Source: Parvularcula marina
GTDB taxonomy: Bacteria; Pseudomonadota; Alphaproteobacteria; Caulobacterales; Parvularculaceae
Direction of reading: 5' to 3'
Assembly: GCF_003399445.1 (NCBI RefSeq)
Contig: NZ_QUQO01000001.1
Coordinates: 2,663,001-2,727,000 of the forward strand
DNA: 64,000 nucleotides
The stretch's first letter is position 1. Every line of letters begins with the position of its first letter. Shown here piece after piece: positions 34,707-44,914 of this stretch. Both the position numbers and the translations under genes were made by a program. Below the pieces are notes generated by a model. The model worked only from the letters and a program-made list of their open reading frames with translations, was not told the DNA's origin and did not search any database.

Positions 34707-35993
34707 TTAATCGACAATGCCTTTGTTGCGGACATTATAGACTGCATCGCGATAGAGTTTGTGAACTTCGCCATTGAACGGAATGCTCTGGACAAAGAAC
34801 ACCGCGGTCAGGTCATTCTCAGGATCGACCCAGAACATGGTGCTGGCATAGCCATCCCAGAAATACTCGCCGACAAAGCCGTAATTCTCATTCTCATCGA
34901 CCGGCGGGGCGGTGCGTACGGCAAAATCGATGCCGAAGCCGACTTGTCCCTTGCTCGGCAGCCACAGGCGCTCGGTGATCTCCTCATCAAGATAGTTCGT
35001 GCGCATCAGCTTGACGGTCTCGGGCTCCAGAATTTTGACGTCGCCGAACGCGCCGTCATTCAGCAGCATCCGGGTGAACTTGGCATAATCATCAAGCGTG
35101 GAGGTCAGGCCGAACGTACCGGGGCGGAGGGGCCATTTGTTGTAGTTGAACGCATAGGCCTGCTCATCAGGCTGGCGGGTGAGGGAGCCATCTTCCTCGG
35201 TGATATACATGGCCGCCATGCGGTCACGGCGCTCTTCGGGCACGTAATAGGCCGTCTCCGTCATGCCGAGCGGATCAAGTACCGTCTGCTGAATATAATT
35301 CTCGAACGCCATGCCAGAGAGACGCTCGACCATCAGGGCCTGAATATCGACGGCCAGTGAATACTCCCATTGCTCACCGGGGTGATAGAGAAGGGGGAGC
35401 TTGCCCAGCGCCTCGGCCTCATCGGCCAGCGTGCCTTCCCAGTTGAGCGGATTGGCTGCCGCATAGGCCTGGCCGAGCGGCGTTTCGTTGGCGTCTCCGA
35501 TGAAGCCTGCCGTATGCCGAAGAAAATCCATCACGATCGGCTGGCGGCGGGCAGGCTCGGTGAGGAGGTTTCCTTCCTCATCGACGCCCGAATAGACGGC
35601 CATGTCGCTCAGTTCGGGGACATATTTTGTAATCGGATCATCGAGCGCGAATTTGCCTTCCTCATAGAGCGTCATGAGGGCGACCCCGGCAACTGGCTTG
35701 GTCATCGAGAAGATCTGCACGACCGTATCGCGTGCCATCGGCTTTTCGGCTTCACGGTCCGCCATGCCATGCGCGCCGAAAAAGACTTCCTCGCCATCCT
35801 CGAAGATGAGGGCTGCTACACCGGCGACGCGGCCATCGGCCACCATGTCGGCTAGCGCCGCATCAACAACATCCGGTTGGACGATGCCGTCAGAGGCCAT
35901 TTCCGTCGCGGGATCGGCCGTCCCTGCGGGCTCATCCCCGCCCGAACAGGCGGTCAGCATAAGGGCGGCGGCAAGGCCAAAGCGGGTGATCAT
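34707..35993 (-). CDS. Serine hydrolase (class C beta-lactamase-like) lipoprotein
   Basis: 428-residue secreted penicillin-binding-protein-like hydrolase. Signal peptide ends in LTAC, a lipobox. The SxxK motif is SMTK (96-99), with Ser96 as nucleophile; the second motif appears as YSL rather than YSN near residue 202. The KTG box is not clear. It belongs to the broad beta-lactamase/EstB-like esterase family and is more likely an esterase or D-aminopeptidase than an antibiotic-resistance enzyme. The start at 35993 has GGGAG upstream, instead of an earlier in-frame start 15 codons up. Confidence 0.88.
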   Translation of the reverse strand: MITRFGLAAALMLTACSGGDEPAGTADPATEMASDGIVQPDVVDAALADMVADGRVAGVAALIFEDGEEVFFGAHGMADREAEKPMARDTVVQIFSMTKPVAGVALMTLYEEGKFALDDPITKYVPELSDMAVYSGVDEEGNLLTEPARRQPIVMDFLRHTAGFIGDANETPLGQAYAAANPLNWEGTLADEAEALGKLPLLYHPGEQWEYSLAVDIQALMVERLSGMAFENYIQQTVLDPLGMTETAYYVPEERRDRMAAMYITEEDGSLTRQPDEQAYAFNYNKWPLRPGTFGLTSTLDDYAKFTRMLLNDGAFGDVKILEPETVKLMRTNYLDEEITERLWLPSKGQVGFGIDFAVRTAPPVDENENYGFVGEYFWDGYASTMFWVDPENDLTAVFFVQSIPFNGEVHKLYRDAVYNVRNKGIVD

Positions 35994-36052
35994 GTGAGCG
36001 CTCCCATTTTTCTTTGAGCCTGCCAAGCCTCGTCGCATTAGTCCAGCCGGGC

Positions 36053-37090
36053 CTATTGGGCGGCGAGGTCGGCTTCTTCGTCATCCATTTCGGCTGGAAT
36101 GCTCTCAAACAGCGGGGTCGACATATACCGCTCAGCTGTGTCGGGCAGCATGCAGAGGATGACGGTGCCCTTCTCGGCCTTCTCGGCGATCTGCCGGGCC
36201 ACAGCAAAGGTCGAGCCGCCCGAAATGCCGGTCATGATGCCTTCCTTGGCAGCAAGCTCCCGTGCCCATTTGATGCCTTCGGGCCCAGCAACGGGCAGAA
36301 TTTCATCATAATATTGATTGTCGATGGATTCCTGAATGACGAGCGGGATGAAATCCGGGCTCCAGCCTTGAATGGGGTGGGGCTCCCATGCGGGGTGACT
36401 GGATGCTGCTGCGCCATCTTCGCGCCGCTCCTGCGGGGTGCCGCTGGAGACCATCGCGGCATTGGCGGGCTCACTCAGGATGATTTTCGTGTCGGGCCGT
36501 TCACGGCGCAGGACACGGGCAACCCCGGTGACCGTGCCGCCAGTGCCAAAGCCAGTGACCCAGTAATCAAGCTTCTGTCCGGCAAAGTCTGCGATAATCT
36601 CCGGACCCGTCGTTTTCTCGTGAATATCAGCATTGGCCTCGGTTTCGAACTGCCGAGCGAGGAACCAGCCATTCTTTTCGGCCAGCTCGCGAGCCTTTCT
36701 CACCATGCCTGTGCCCTTTTCTTCCTTGGGCGTCAGGACAACCTTGGCCCCCAGATAGCGCATCAGCTTGCGGCGCTCGACGGAGAAGCTTTCGGCCATG
36801 GTGCAGACAAAGGGATACCCTTTCGCGGCGCAGACCATGGCAAGGCCGATCCCTGTGTTCCCGGATGTTGCCTCAACAACAGTCTGGCCGGGTTTCAGCT
36901 CGCCTGATTTCTCGGCATCCTCGATGATGCTCATCGCCAGCCGGTCTTTCACGCTGGCGCCCGGATTGAAAAATTCCGCCTTGACGTAGATCGTCACACC
37001 ATCGGGAGCCAATTGGTTGATCCGTATACAGGGCGTGTTGCCGATCGTGCTGATAATATCGGGATGCAGATAAGCGTCGGTGGCGGACAT
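36053..37090 (-). CDS. cysK: Cysteine synthase A (O-acetylserine sulfhydrylase)
   Basis: PLP enzyme making cysteine from O-acetylserine and sulfide. 345 residues, longer than E. coli CysK (323). The PLP lysine is in NPGASVKDRLAM (about 45), TSGNTGIG binds substrate, and VTGFGTGGTVTG binds the PLP phosphate. An insertion around TPQERREDGAAASSHPAW and a C-terminal extension explain the length. I chose ATG 37090 (MSATDAYLH) with GGAGGG upstream; an in-frame ATG 37 codons earlier lacks a ribosome site. No cysE is adjacent. Confidence 0.94.
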   Translation of the reverse strand: MSATDAYLHPDIISTIGNTPCIRINQLAPDGVTIYVKAEFFNPGASVKDRLAMSIIEDAEKSGELKPGQTVVEATSGNTGIGLAMVCAAKGYPFVCTMAESFSVERRKLMRYLGAKVVLTPKEEKGTGMVRKARELAEKNGWFLARQFETEANADIHEKTTGPEIIADFAGQKLDYWVTGFGTGGTVTGVARVLRRERPDTKIILSEPANAAMVSSGTPQERREDGAAASSHPAWEPHPIQGWSPDFIPLVIQESIDNQYYDEILPVAGPEGIKWARELAAKEGIMTGISGGSTFAVARQIAEKAEKGTVILCMLPDTAERYMSTPLFESIPAEMDDEEADLAAQ

Positions 37091-37263
37091 GAGATAACCC
37101 TCCGTAACAGATGAGGCCGTCATTTGGGCATAGTGGGGAGGCAAATCCAGCATGCGTCGCAGCAGGATTGGCCTACTTTTGCTAAGGGCTTGGTCTTGCA
37201 CCTGCTTCGCGCCTCAATTATCGTTAGCCGATAAAGGTTTGCACACCGGAATTGGGGTTTTTG

Positions 37264-38484
37264 ATGTTTGATTTCCGTTCTCCCGCCTTGCGCGGGGTTT
37301 CACTGCTCGCGATCGCAGCGGCTGCGCTGGCAGCCTGTGAAACCACGTCTTCGGGCGACACTGCCGCGACCGCAGAGGTCGATGTCGCACCCGACAGTGT
37401 CGGGGATGGAGGGGCGTCTGAATCTTTCTATCCGCTGACGCTGGGTGAGGCAGGCGTCTTTGCCGCCTTTGAACCTGCGCCAAACGGCCGGACGACCAAT
37501 ATCGATTATGAGGTGATCAGCGAGGCGCTGGAAATCATCGTCTTTGATACAGGTCCCTCAACCCGTATCCGGGCGCGTGACCGTCAGGGGACACGGGCCG
37601 GCTCGCGGATCGTCAAAGGACACAATTCGCCATATCGGCTGGAAGGCAACAAGATCTTCCTGTCGCAATTCGATGATGAAAGCGGCAACTCGTTCCGTGA
37701 GTATGCGGAGAACCTCGTCGATATCGGTAACAAGATCGATATCACGACGCTGCCGCGCAATGAGCAGCTCGCCTACTGGTTCAACCTGCACAATATGTGG
37801 GTCATCGCCATTCTGGCTGATGAATATCCGGTCCGGTACCCGGAGCGGATCAAGATCGATGGGGCGCTCTTCCACGACGCCAAGATCATGAACATCAGCG
37901 GTGTAGATCTGTCGCTTTCCGACATCCGCACCAACATCGTCTATCGTTACTGGGATGATCCGCGCGTCATGTACGGCTTCTTCCATGGCGATCTGGGCAG
38001 CCCAAGCATCGATGACGAGGCCTATACGTCAGAGAATATCAACCGCATCCTTGACCGGAATGCGCGGGAATTTGTGAATGCGCTTCGCGGGGTCCAGCGG
38101 GGCCGGAGCAAGGTCTATATCTCCAAGCTCTATTATGAAGCGCGGGCCGGGCTCTTCCCGAACTGGCCAGTTGATCTGCTCGCCCATCTTGAGAACTTCG
38201 CTGATGAAGAGGTCAGCATGATCCTTCTGGAGAATGGCGCGAATTTCGAGGCCATGAAGTATCCGAACCGGACGGCTGACATGGTCGGCGGTGATCCGAG
38301 CCCGGACATCAATGCGGGTCCGTCGGGCAGCTCTACGCCACCGCAGCTCGTCGAAATGGTCCAGGAAGTCCGTGAGAAATATGTCGAGCTGCGCCGTCAA
38401 GGCCGCATCGGCGGCGCGCGCGTCATCATCATTGACGAGCCGACCGAAGATCAGGGCCCGCCGCCGGATGAGACTATCGACTGA
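37264..38484 (+). CDS. DUF547 lipoprotein
   Basis: 406-residue secreted protein of the DUF547 family. Signal peptide ALRGVSLLAIAAAALAAC has lipobox AAC. The domain lies at about 110-320, with LPRNEQLAYWFNLHNMWVI as the conserved core (the N-L-x-N-like central segment) and IRTNIVYRYWDDPRVMYGFFHG. The function of DUF547 is unknown, although the core resembles a papain-like fold in other proteins. ATG 37264 is preferred over a TTG 12 bp upstream. A strong bidirectional terminator follows. Confidence 0.87.
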   Translation: MFDFRSPALRGVSLLAIAAAALAACETTSSGDTAATAEVDVAPDSVGDGGASESFYPLTLGEAGVFAAFEPAPNGRTTNIDYEVISEALEIIVFDTGPSTRIRARDRQGTRAGSRIVKGHNSPYRLEGNKIFLSQFDDESGNSFREYAENLVDIGNKIDITTLPRNEQLAYWFNLHNMWVIAILADEYPVRYPERIKIDGALFHDAKIMNISGVDLSLSDIRTNIVYRYWDDPRVMYGFFHGDLGSPSIDDEAYTSENINRILDRNAREFVNALRGVQRGRSKVYISKLYYEARAGLFPNWPVDLLAHLENFADEEVSMILLENGANFEAMKYPNRTADMVGGDPSPDINAGPSGSSTPPQLVEMVQEVREKYVELRRQGRIGGARVIIIDEPTEDQGPPPDETID

Positions 38485-38508
38485 TCCGCAACAGGATCAT
38501 CCAATGCG

Positions 38509-38540
38509 AAAAGGGCCGCTCATCGAGCGGCCCTTTTTTA
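38509..38540. terminator. Bidirectional rho-independent terminator between DUF547 gene and secA
   Basis: AAAAGGGCCGCTC (38509-38521) pairs with GAGCGGCCCTTTT (38525-38537), a 13-bp stem with a 3-nt loop, followed by T residues on the plus strand and preceded by A residues that serve the minus strand. It sits between the convergent DUF547 and secA genes. Confidence 0.92.
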
Positions 38541-38560
38541 TTCCGTAATCGGCAAGAAGC

Positions 38561-41527
38561 TTACTCCGCTGCGACGCGTTTGGGATCGCCGTGACAGTGC
38601 TTGTATTTCTTGCCCGAACCGCAGGGGCAGGGCGCGTTGCGGCTGACGCGGGACCAGGTCGAGGGATCATCAGCGCTGACCTCGCGAGCCATCCGGCGGG
38701 CACGCATGCTCGAATGGCCGACTGCCTGACCGTAGGAGCGGTAGGGCGCTTCCGGGCCGCCATGACCGGCGTCATTCTCGCCGGTCGTTGCATCGATATG
38801 GCTTTCGCGCATCTGGGCCGGATCAAGCTTGCCTTGTGCCTTGAGTGCTTCGAGGAGGCGCTTGGCCTCATCGACATTGATCTGGTTCGGCGTGCCGACC
38901 TGTCCAGTCTGTTCTTCGGGCTGGCGCAGGCGGACATGGAACAGGCTGCGGGTCACATCGCGGCGCAGGCCATTGAGAAGCTCGGAGAAGAGCGCAAAGG
39001 CTTCGGTCTTGAACTCGTGCAGCGGGTCGCGCTGACCCATGCCGCGAAGGCCGACGACCGAGCGGAGGTGATCGAGCATCTGAAGGTGCTCGCGCCAGTT
39101 GGTGTCGATCGTCCGCAGGAGGAGCTCTTTTTCGATCTGCTTGGCTATATCGTCGCCAAAGTCATGGGCTTTGGCCTGCCACGCCTTGTCGGTGATTTCT
39201 ATGATGCGCTCTTCGATCTCACTATCAGCGACACCTTCCTCGGCGGCCCATTCGGGGATTTTGAGGTCGAGGCCGAAGACTTCGATAATTTCCTGACGCA
39301 GGCCTTCCGCATCCCATTGCTCGGCATAGGATTTGGGCGGGATATAGGTCACGACGAGATCTTCGATCAGGGTGCGGCGCATATCAGCGACGATCTCGCT
39401 GACATCTTCTGCGCTCATGAATTCGATCCGCTGCTCGAAGATGGCTTTGCGCTGATCGTTCATGACGTCGTCATATTTGAGGACGTTTTTCCGCATGTCA
39501 AAGTTGCGCTGCTCGATCTTCTTCTGCGCGTTCTCGACGGCCTTGGTGAACCAGGGGTGCTCGATCGATTCATCTTCGCGGATGCCAAAGCGCTTGAGCA
39601 TTTTTTCCATGCCCGAGCCGAAGATCCGCATCAGGTCGTCTTCGAGCGAAAGGAAGAATTTCGTCGTGCCCGGATCGCCCTGACGGCCTGACCGGCCTCG
39701 CAGCTGGTTGTCGATCCGGCGGCTTTCGTGACGCTCTGTCGCCAGAACATAAAGCCCGCCGGCGGCAAGCGCTGTTGCTTTCTGGTCAGCGACTTTGATT
39801 TCGATTTCCCGGCGTTTGCTGGCGATCGTATCGGCGTCATCCTCTTCGGAAAGCTGCGTCATGATCTCCATATCGACGGAGCCGCCGAGCTGGATGTCGG
39901 TACCGCGGCCAGCCATGTTGGTCGCAATCGTCACAGCGCCGGGGACACCGGCCTGCGCGACGATCTCGGCTTCCTGTTCGTGGAAGCGGGCGTTCAGCAC
40001 GTTGTGCGGCACCGGGATTGGTTTGCGCGACATCGCCTCAAGATCGCTGGCCTGCTTTTGCAGATGAGCGATCTCGTCGTCATTCTTGCCTTCCTTCAAT
40101 TCTTTGGCGCGTGCACGGAGGATTTCCGCCGTCTCGCGCCAGAATTTCTTGTCGGTCAGCAGGTTTGAGAGATATTCCGATTTCTCGATCGACACTGTGC
40201 CGACGAGCACCGGCTGGCCGCGCATGTGGCAATCGGCGATCTGGGCGGCGATGGCGCGGTATTTCTCCTTCGCCGTCATGTAGAGCTCGTCATCGAGGTC
40301 TTCGCGGGCGATCGGCTTGTTGGTCGGCACCTCAAAGACGGATAGCTCGTAGATGTCCTGGAATTCGCCTTCTTCGGTCAAGGCCGTCCCGGTCATGCCG
40401 GAGAGTTTATCGTAAAGGCGGAAATAGTTTTGGAAGGTGATCGAGGCGAGGGTCACGTTTTCCGGCTGGATACGGACATTTTCCTTCGCTTCGACGGCCT
40501 GGTGCAGGCCATCTGACCAGCGACGGCCATCCATCATCCGGCCAGTGAATTCATCGATGATGACGACCTTGCCGTCCTTGACGATGTAGTCCTTGTCCCG
40601 CTGGAACATCTTGTGCGCGCGCAGCGCATTCTGGATGTGGTGAACGACAGAGACGTTGGCCGCTTCGTAAAGCTGCTCGCCTTCGAGCATGTCCCGTTCA
40701 CGGAGCATATCCTCGAGGGCTTCGTTGCCCTCTTCGGTCAGATCGACGCGGCGCTGCTTCTCGTCGATCTCGTAATGCTCTTCGGTGAGCTGGGGGATCA
40801 GCTCGTTGATCGTGTTGTAAAGCTCAGATTTGTCTTCGGTCGGTCCGGAGATAATCAGTGGGGTCCGGGCTTCGTCGATCAGGATCGAGTCGACCTCATC
40901 AACGATCGCAAAGTGGTGGCCGCGCTGGACCATCTCTTCGATCCGCTGCTTCATGTTGTCACGAAGATAGTCGAAACCCAGCTCGTTGTTCGTCGCGTAA
41001 GTGATGTCGCAGGCATAGGCTTCGCGCCGCTCATCATCATTCAGCCCATGGACGATCGCGCCGACCGTCATGCCAAGCGCATTGTAGACCTTCGCCATCC
41101 ATTCGGAGTCCCGCTTGGCGAGATAGTCGTTGACGGTAACGACATGGACGCCCTTGCCGGTCAGCGCGTTCAGATAGGCGGGGAGGGTCGCAACGAGTGT
41201 TTTACCTTCACCGGTCTTCATCTCAGCGATGTCGCCGCCGTGAATGACCATGCCGCCGGCGAACTGAACATCATAAGGGCGCAGGCCGAGCGCACGGGTC
41301 GCAGCCTCACGAACGAGAGCAAAGGCTTCGGGCAGGAGGTGGTCGAGCGATTCACCATTCTGGTAGCGGGTCTTGAATTCCTCGGTCTTGGCCTTGATTC
41401 CGTCATCGGAAAGGGCCGCCATTTCCTCAGCCAGATCACCAATTCCTTCCGCTTTTTTCATCAGCGGCTTCATCCGCCTTTCATTGGCGGAACCGAATAG
41501 GCGGGCGGCGAGGGACTTTTTGGCCAT
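38561..41527 (-). CDS. secA: Preprotein translocase ATPase SecA
   Basis: Motor of the Sec secretion pathway at the inner membrane. 988 residues. Walker [15 protein letters not shown], helicase motif [23 protein letters not shown] and motif [19 protein letters not shown] are present. The C-terminal zinc-binding SecB/lipid site is [16 protein letters not shown]. The start at 41527 ([11 protein letters not shown]) is the family's normal N-terminus; the frame is open 41 codons further upstream without a credible start. It is divergent from the PpiC gene, as in many alphaproteobacteria. Confidence 0.98.
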   Translation of the reverse strand: MAKKSLAARLFGSANERRMKPLMKKAEGIGDLAEEMAALSDDGIKAKTEEFKTRYQNGESLDHLLPEAFALVREAATRALGLRPYDVQFAGGMVIHGGDIAEMKTGEGKTLVATLPAYLNALTGKGVHVVTVNDYLAKRDSEWMAKVYNALGMTVGAIVHGLNDDERREAYACDITYATNNELGFDYLRDNMKQRIEEMVQRGHHFAIVDEVDSILIDEARTPLIISGPTEDKSELYNTINELIPQLTEEHYEIDEKQRRVDLTEEGNEALEDMLRERDMLEGEQLYEAANVSVVHHIQNALRAHKMFQRDKDYIVKDGKVVIIDEFTGRMMDGRRWSDGLHQAVEAKENVRIQPENVTLASITFQNYFRLYDKLSGMTGTALTEEGEFQDIYELSVFEVPTNKPIAREDLDDELYMTAKEKYRAIAAQIADCHMRGQPVLVGTVSIEKSEYLSNLLTDKKFWRETAEILRARAKELKEGKNDDEIAHLQKQASDLEAMSRKPIPVPHNVLNARFHEQEAEIVAQAGVPGAVTIATNMAGRGTDIQLGGSVDMEIMTQLSEEDDADTIASKRREIEIKVADQKATALAAGGLYVLATERHESRRIDNQLRGRSGRQGDPGTTKFFLSLEDDLMRIFGSGMEKMLKRFGIREDESIEHPWFTKAVENAQKKIEQRNFDMRKNVLKYDDVMNDQRKAIFEQRIEFMSAEDVSEIVADMRRTLIEDLVVTYIPPKSYAEQWDAEGLRQEIIEVFGLDLKIPEWAAEEGVADSEIEERIIEITDKAWQAKAHDFGDDIAKQIEKELLLRTIDTNWREHLQMLDHLRSVVGLRGMGQRDPLHEFKTEAFALFSELLNGLRRDVTRSLFHVRLRQPEEQTGQVGTPNQINVDEAKRLLEALKAQGKLDPAQMRESHIDATTGENDAGHGGPEAPYRSYGQAVGHSSMRARRMAREVSADDPSTWSRVSRNAPCPCGSGKKYKHCHGDPKRVAAE

Positions 41528-41716
41528 TGGCGAGGTGCTCACGAGGTTTGTTTTTGCGGTTTTTCCGCGGGGCGCACAGAGAGGCGAGACGCGGCGGCAT
41601 GCCTGAACTTGTCTGATGCGGCAAATAAGAAAGCGCCGGTTGAGTGTCAAATCGCGCCGTTACCTTAACAAGTCTCGCCATTGACTCTTGGGCCCGAAAC
41701 TCAAAATCGTGTCCCG

Positions 41717-42718
41717 ATGAAAAAGCGACCGTCAATCTGGACCCGGTCGGGTGTTGGCCCGGTTCTAGGCTATTGTGGCCTCATCACCCATAGAGCTGTG
41801 GGCTCTGTGGGCCTGCGCGACCTTGTTCTGGGCGCAGGGGCCATGGCGCTCGTCCTGACGGCAGCAGAGAAGGCCGTTGATGGTCCTCTAGCTGCGCCGG
41901 CCCCGAATCCGGTGCTTGAGGCGCGAGATCCGGTCCTGATCGCGGTGGGGACGACCCCGATTCGGCTTTCGGATGCGCGGGCGCAGGCGGTCATCTCACA
42001 AGTTTCCGATGCTGAAGAGCTGCCGGCGCCGGATCTTTTCCAGACAGGTCTTGTCGGCGAAGCGGCCGATCAGGTGGCCCTCGCCAAGCTCGCCGAGGCG
42101 AGAGGGCTTGAGGATGCGCTAGAGGTCCGGGCTCAGCTCGCGCTTGCGCGCCGTCGTATCCTGTCTAGCGCGCTGCTTGATCTCGCGGTCAATCGTGAGG
42201 TCACCGAAGATCAGGTTCGCGCCGTCTATGACGCCGAAGTGGCTGCTGCCGCCGCTGATCAGACCCTGATCCTTCGCCGGATACAGGTCTCCAGCATGAC
42301 CGAGGCCGAAGACATTCTCACCCGCCTTGGGAACGGGGCGAGCTTCTCTGAAATGGCCCGCCGCCGCTCGCTCGATATGTCGACCCGCAATCAGGGCGGT
42401 GATCTGGGCAAGGTGCGCCTCAGCGACCTGCCGCCCTCCATTGCTGACGTTCTTTATGACCTGCCGGTCGGGGATGTCTCGATCCCGGTCGAGGGGCAGG
42501 AGGGCTGGTATCTCCTGACGGTCGATGCCCGTTCAGAGGTGCGCCTGCCACCATTCGAGGATGTTCAGGAAAACATTGAACGGCGTCTGCGCGATGAGGT
42601 CGTCACCAAGACCATCGCCGAAGCTCGCGCCGCTGTACCGATCCGCATGGCGGGCAACGGCCTAGATGCCGGCCCATTGCCGCTGATGTCGCTCCAGTCC
42701 GCTGGGCGCACCTGGTAA
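41717..42718 (+). CDS. PpiC-type (parvulin) peptidyl-prolyl isomerase
   Basis: 333-residue periplasmic chaperone-type foldase. A hydrophobic N-terminal segment (LVLGAGAMALVLTAA) suggests a membrane anchor or signal peptide. The parvulin domain (about 195-285) has IQVSSMTEAEDILTRLGNGASFSEMARRRSLD and GGDLGKVRLSDLPP, the standard PpiC blocks. A SurA-like helical N-domain precedes it. Divergent from secA, a common alphaproteobacterial arrangement; argJ, which often lies between this gene and mutT, is absent. ATG 41717 is preferred over a start 12 codons earlier that would add polar residues before the signal segment. Confidence 0.88.
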   Translation: MKKRPSIWTRSGVGPVLGYCGLITHRAVGSVGLRDLVLGAGAMALVLTAAEKAVDGPLAAPAPNPVLEARDPVLIAVGTTPIRLSDARAQAVISQVSDAEELPAPDLFQTGLVGEAADQVALAKLAEARGLEDALEVRAQLALARRRILSSALLDLAVNREVTEDQVRAVYDAEVAAAAADQTLILRRIQVSSMTEAEDILTRLGNGASFSEMARRRSLDMSTRNQGGDLGKVRLSDLPPSIADVLYDLPVGDVSIPVEGQEGWYLLTVDARSEVRLPPFEDVQENIERRLRDEVVTKTIAEARAAVPIRMAGNGLDAGPLPLMSLQSAGRTW

Positions 42719-42790
42719 AAGGGTGGCAAAAATTCCACCGACGCTTTTAGAAGCGTATTCATCATTCTTCGCTATTCCGAGGTCCCTGAA

Positions 42791-43195
42791 ATGGGTGAGT
42801 GCGTGATCGTTTCTGCCGTGGGGCTCATCGATCGCGATGGAAGGGTGCTTCTGACGACGCGCCCGGAAGGCAAGGATTATGCGGGGTTCTGGGAATTTCC
42901 TGGCGGCAAGATCGAGGACGGTGAACGCGCCGAAAGCGCGCTTGTCCGCGAATTGCGCGAAGAACTCGGCATCCGAACTGAAGAAAGCTGCCTTGCGCCT
43001 TTCAGCTTTGGTACCGACAGTGACACCGGTCTCCTCCTGCTCCTTTTTCTCTGCCGTAAATGGGATGGCGCAGCCCAAGGACTTGAAGGACAGGAGCTCA
43101 AATGGGTCGCTCCTTCTGAACTCCTCGCGCATGACATGCCGCCCATCGACCGGCCGCTCGCCGCGCAACTCAGGGATTTTCTCTCTGGCCTTTAG
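42791..43195 (+). CDS. mutT: NUDIX hydrolase, MutT-type 8-oxo-dGTP diphosphatase
   Basis: 134-residue enzyme that clears oxidised nucleotides. The Nudix box GGKIEDGERAESALVRELREELG spans residues 38-60 and has every consensus Glu of the REx2EExGI core. The N-terminal VSAVGLIDRDGRVLLTTRP and FWEFPGG match MutT. It lies downstream of the PpiC gene near secA, the usual place of mutT in alphaproteobacteria. Confidence 0.94.
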   Translation: MGECVIVSAVGLIDRDGRVLLTTRPEGKDYAGFWEFPGGKIEDGERAESALVRELREELGIRTEESCLAPFSFGTDSDTGLLLLLFLCRKWDGAAQGLEGQELKWVAPSELLAHDMPPIDRPLAAQLRDFLSGL

Positions 43196-43219
43196 CGGCC
43201 ATCTGAAGTGGGGCCGGGC

Positions 43220-43432
43220 ATGATGTCTTCGTTCAAAAAGACCGGCATCCGTTTTCTCAATGACGAAACCGGCGCGACGGCCATCGAATATGGCCTCATC
43301 GTCGCGCTGATTTCACTTGGGCTTTTGCTGCTCGTGAATGGCGTCACGGCGGACAATATCAGCGCGACGTTCAACAAGGCCGCTGATGGGATCCGCGACG
43401 GCAAGTTCGACGACGGCAATACGTCTTCCTGA
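43220..43432 (+). CDS. Flp/Fap-type pilin (type IVb), orphan
   Basis: 70-residue prepilin. Prepilin peptidase would cleave after Gly18 in DETG/ATAIEY, leaving Glu at position 5 (Glu23 of the precursor), and the hydrophobic assembly helix GLIVALISLGLLLLV follows. This is the Flp pilin of Tad systems. No cpa/tad genes are nearby, so it must use machinery encoded elsewhere or have another role. ATG 43220 and the next codon (also ATG) are both possible; a GTG at 43208 is in frame but less typical. Confidence 0.88.
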   Translation: MMSSFKKTGIRFLNDETGATAIEYGLIVALISLGLLLLVNGVTADNISATFNKAADGIRDGKFDDGNTSS

Positions 43433-43561
43433 CGCCGCGCCGGCGATTTTATCTCTCTGGATTGAATGGCTTCGCCTCGCTTTACGCGGGCTGGAAATCA
43501 GCATACCCAACTATTGGTTGTATTTTATCTGCTGCGGCAACCAGGAAAGGTATCCGGCAAG

Positions 43562-44023
43562 ATGAGATTTCACGCATTTCTAGGACCGCTTATGTCGCTC
43601 TGTCTCATCACCGGGATCGCCGCGGCGCAGGAAGTTGGCACAGTCGAGGCTGTTCATGGCGGTGAAGGCGAAGTCTTCGTCATGCGAGGATCGAGCTCAC
43701 ACATTCTCGGCAAGGGTGATGAGATCCAGCTTCACGATCGGCTTGTCATCAAAGGATCGGGCAGGGTGACGGTGAAGGCCTATGGCTGCAGCAGGACGCT
43801 GCCTGCAGGCGCCATGCTTACCGTTGATGCCTCATTCTGTACGGCAACGCCGGTCAGTCTTTCAGGCGCGGCGGTCACGACCACGACACCAGCGCTCGCT
43901 GTGCCAATCCTCGGCGGCATCACGGCGGGCAAGGTCGTTGCCGCCGGGACCATTCTCTCAACGCCTTCCATTATCAGCACGGCGGCGAGTGATGAGAATA
44001 AGGGTGAACCCGTCAGTCCATAA
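43562..44023 (+). CDS. Secreted FecR-like small protein
   Basis: 153 residues. Signal peptide about 1-22 (LMSLCLITGIAAAQE). Mature part: a beta-rich region (VEAVHGGEGEVFVMRG, DRLVIKGSGRVTVKAYG) resembling the FecR fold, with two Cys that could form a disulfide (CSRTLPAGAML and DASFCTA), and a Gly/Ala/Thr-rich hydrophobic C-terminus (LGGITAGKVVAAG). Function unknown; position behind the Flp pilin is suggestive only. ATG 43562 has AGGAAAGG about 12 bp upstream; the frame is open further upstream without a signal-sequence fit. Confidence 0.65.
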   Translation: MRFHAFLGPLMSLCLITGIAAAQEVGTVEAVHGGEGEVFVMRGSSSHILGKGDEIQLHDRLVIKGSGRVTVKAYGCSRTLPAGAMLTVDASFCTATPVSLSGAAVTTTTPALAVPILGGITAGKVVAAGTILSTPSIISTAASDENKGEPVSP

Positions 44024-44032
44024 GGACGCGCC

Positions 44033-44914
44033 TTACGCTGGATCTTCAGTGCGCTCTGTCGAGGTCATGATGGCATCCCGCAATGATGCCTTGGCGCTGC
44101 CCGGCTTTAACGGCTTGGGTTGGCTCTGATGGGGCTTCCAGCCCGTCAGTGTGATGAGGTCCACTGTCGCGCGGATGCCGCCCGCCTCAGCTGGGTAGAG
44201 CTCGAGATATTTCTCAATTGTCTTGGTCAGGACATCCCGGCGGATGGCGCCTTTCGGGCCTGCGAGGAGCGCGCTGGTCTCACCTGCGCCGCGTAAGTCC
44301 TGAAAGAGCTTCGCTGGATACTCATATTCCACCGTCAGCCGCGCCACATCCGCGACAGGCAAAGCAAAGCCCGCTGCTTGCAGGAGCGCGCCGCCATCTT
44401 TCACCGCCATCATCGGCGCGACGCGGGGAGCAACGCGGCCAAGGAGTTCTGCTTCGGCGGCCTGTAATGCGATCCTCAGCTCAAAGAGGGAGCGCTCCCC
44501 CGGTAGGACCGCCACAAAGAGCCCGTCAGGCTTGAGCACCCGCCGCGTTTCAAGCAGCGCCGGCATGGGATCGTTAAGGGCATGCATCGCCATTGCCGAG
44601 ACGACGAGGTCGAGGCTCTCATCTTCAAAGGGGAGATTGTCTGCCGCCGCCAATAGGTCGGCGCCGGGCAGGTCATCCGCCGTCACGGCCTCACCGATAT
44701 CGGCTTTCTCGGTCAGCGCTTGGCGGACATGTTCTGCGCCCGGCCCGTAGAACAGCGCCGTCTCGAACCGCTTGAGCACGGTCTCGAGGCGGTCAACGAC
44801 ATCTTCGGCGGCGCGCAAATGGACAAAATCATGCGAAGGGAAATTCTTCGCAGCCCGCAGACGCTTGGCTCTACGGGCGCCATTGTGGAAAATAGCCGGT
44901 GGGGAGGGCGGCAT
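44033..44914 (-). CDS. SAM-dependent methyltransferase-like protein (NDUFAF5/BioC-like)
   Basis: 293-residue methyltransferase-fold protein of the group often encoded beside comF in alphaproteobacteria (NDUFAF5-like). LPFEDESLDLVVSAMAMHALNDP and LLETRRVLKPDGLFVAVLPG are the motif II/III regions. The glycine-rich motif I is weak (ALFYGPGAEHV), so SAM binding is less certain. The ATG at 44914 has GGAGG 4 bp upstream and shares two bases with the ATG of the divergent comF gene. Target unknown. Confidence 0.8.
   Translation of the reverse strand: MPPSPPAIFHNGARRAKRLRAAKNFPSHDFVHLRAAEDVVDRLETVLKRFETALFYGPGAEHVRQALTEKADIGEAVTADDLPGADLLAAADNLPFEDESLDLVVSAMAMHALNDPMPALLETRRVLKPDGLFVAVLPGERSLFELRIALQAAEAELLGRVAPRVAPMMAVKDGGALLQAAGFALPVADVARLTVEYEYPAKLFQDLRGAGETSALLAGPKGAIRRDVLTKTIEKYLELYPAEAGGIRATVDLITLTGWKPHQSQPKPLKPGSAKASLRDAIMTSTERTEDPA

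Noticed and set aside
34554-35360. Long frames antisense to the DUF885 and serine-hydrolase genes
   Set aside because: No motif and no ribosome site; typical shadows of GC-rich genes.
42721-42756. Two small hairpins after the PpiC gene
   Set aside because: Stems of 5-6 bp without a following T tract; not a convincing terminator.
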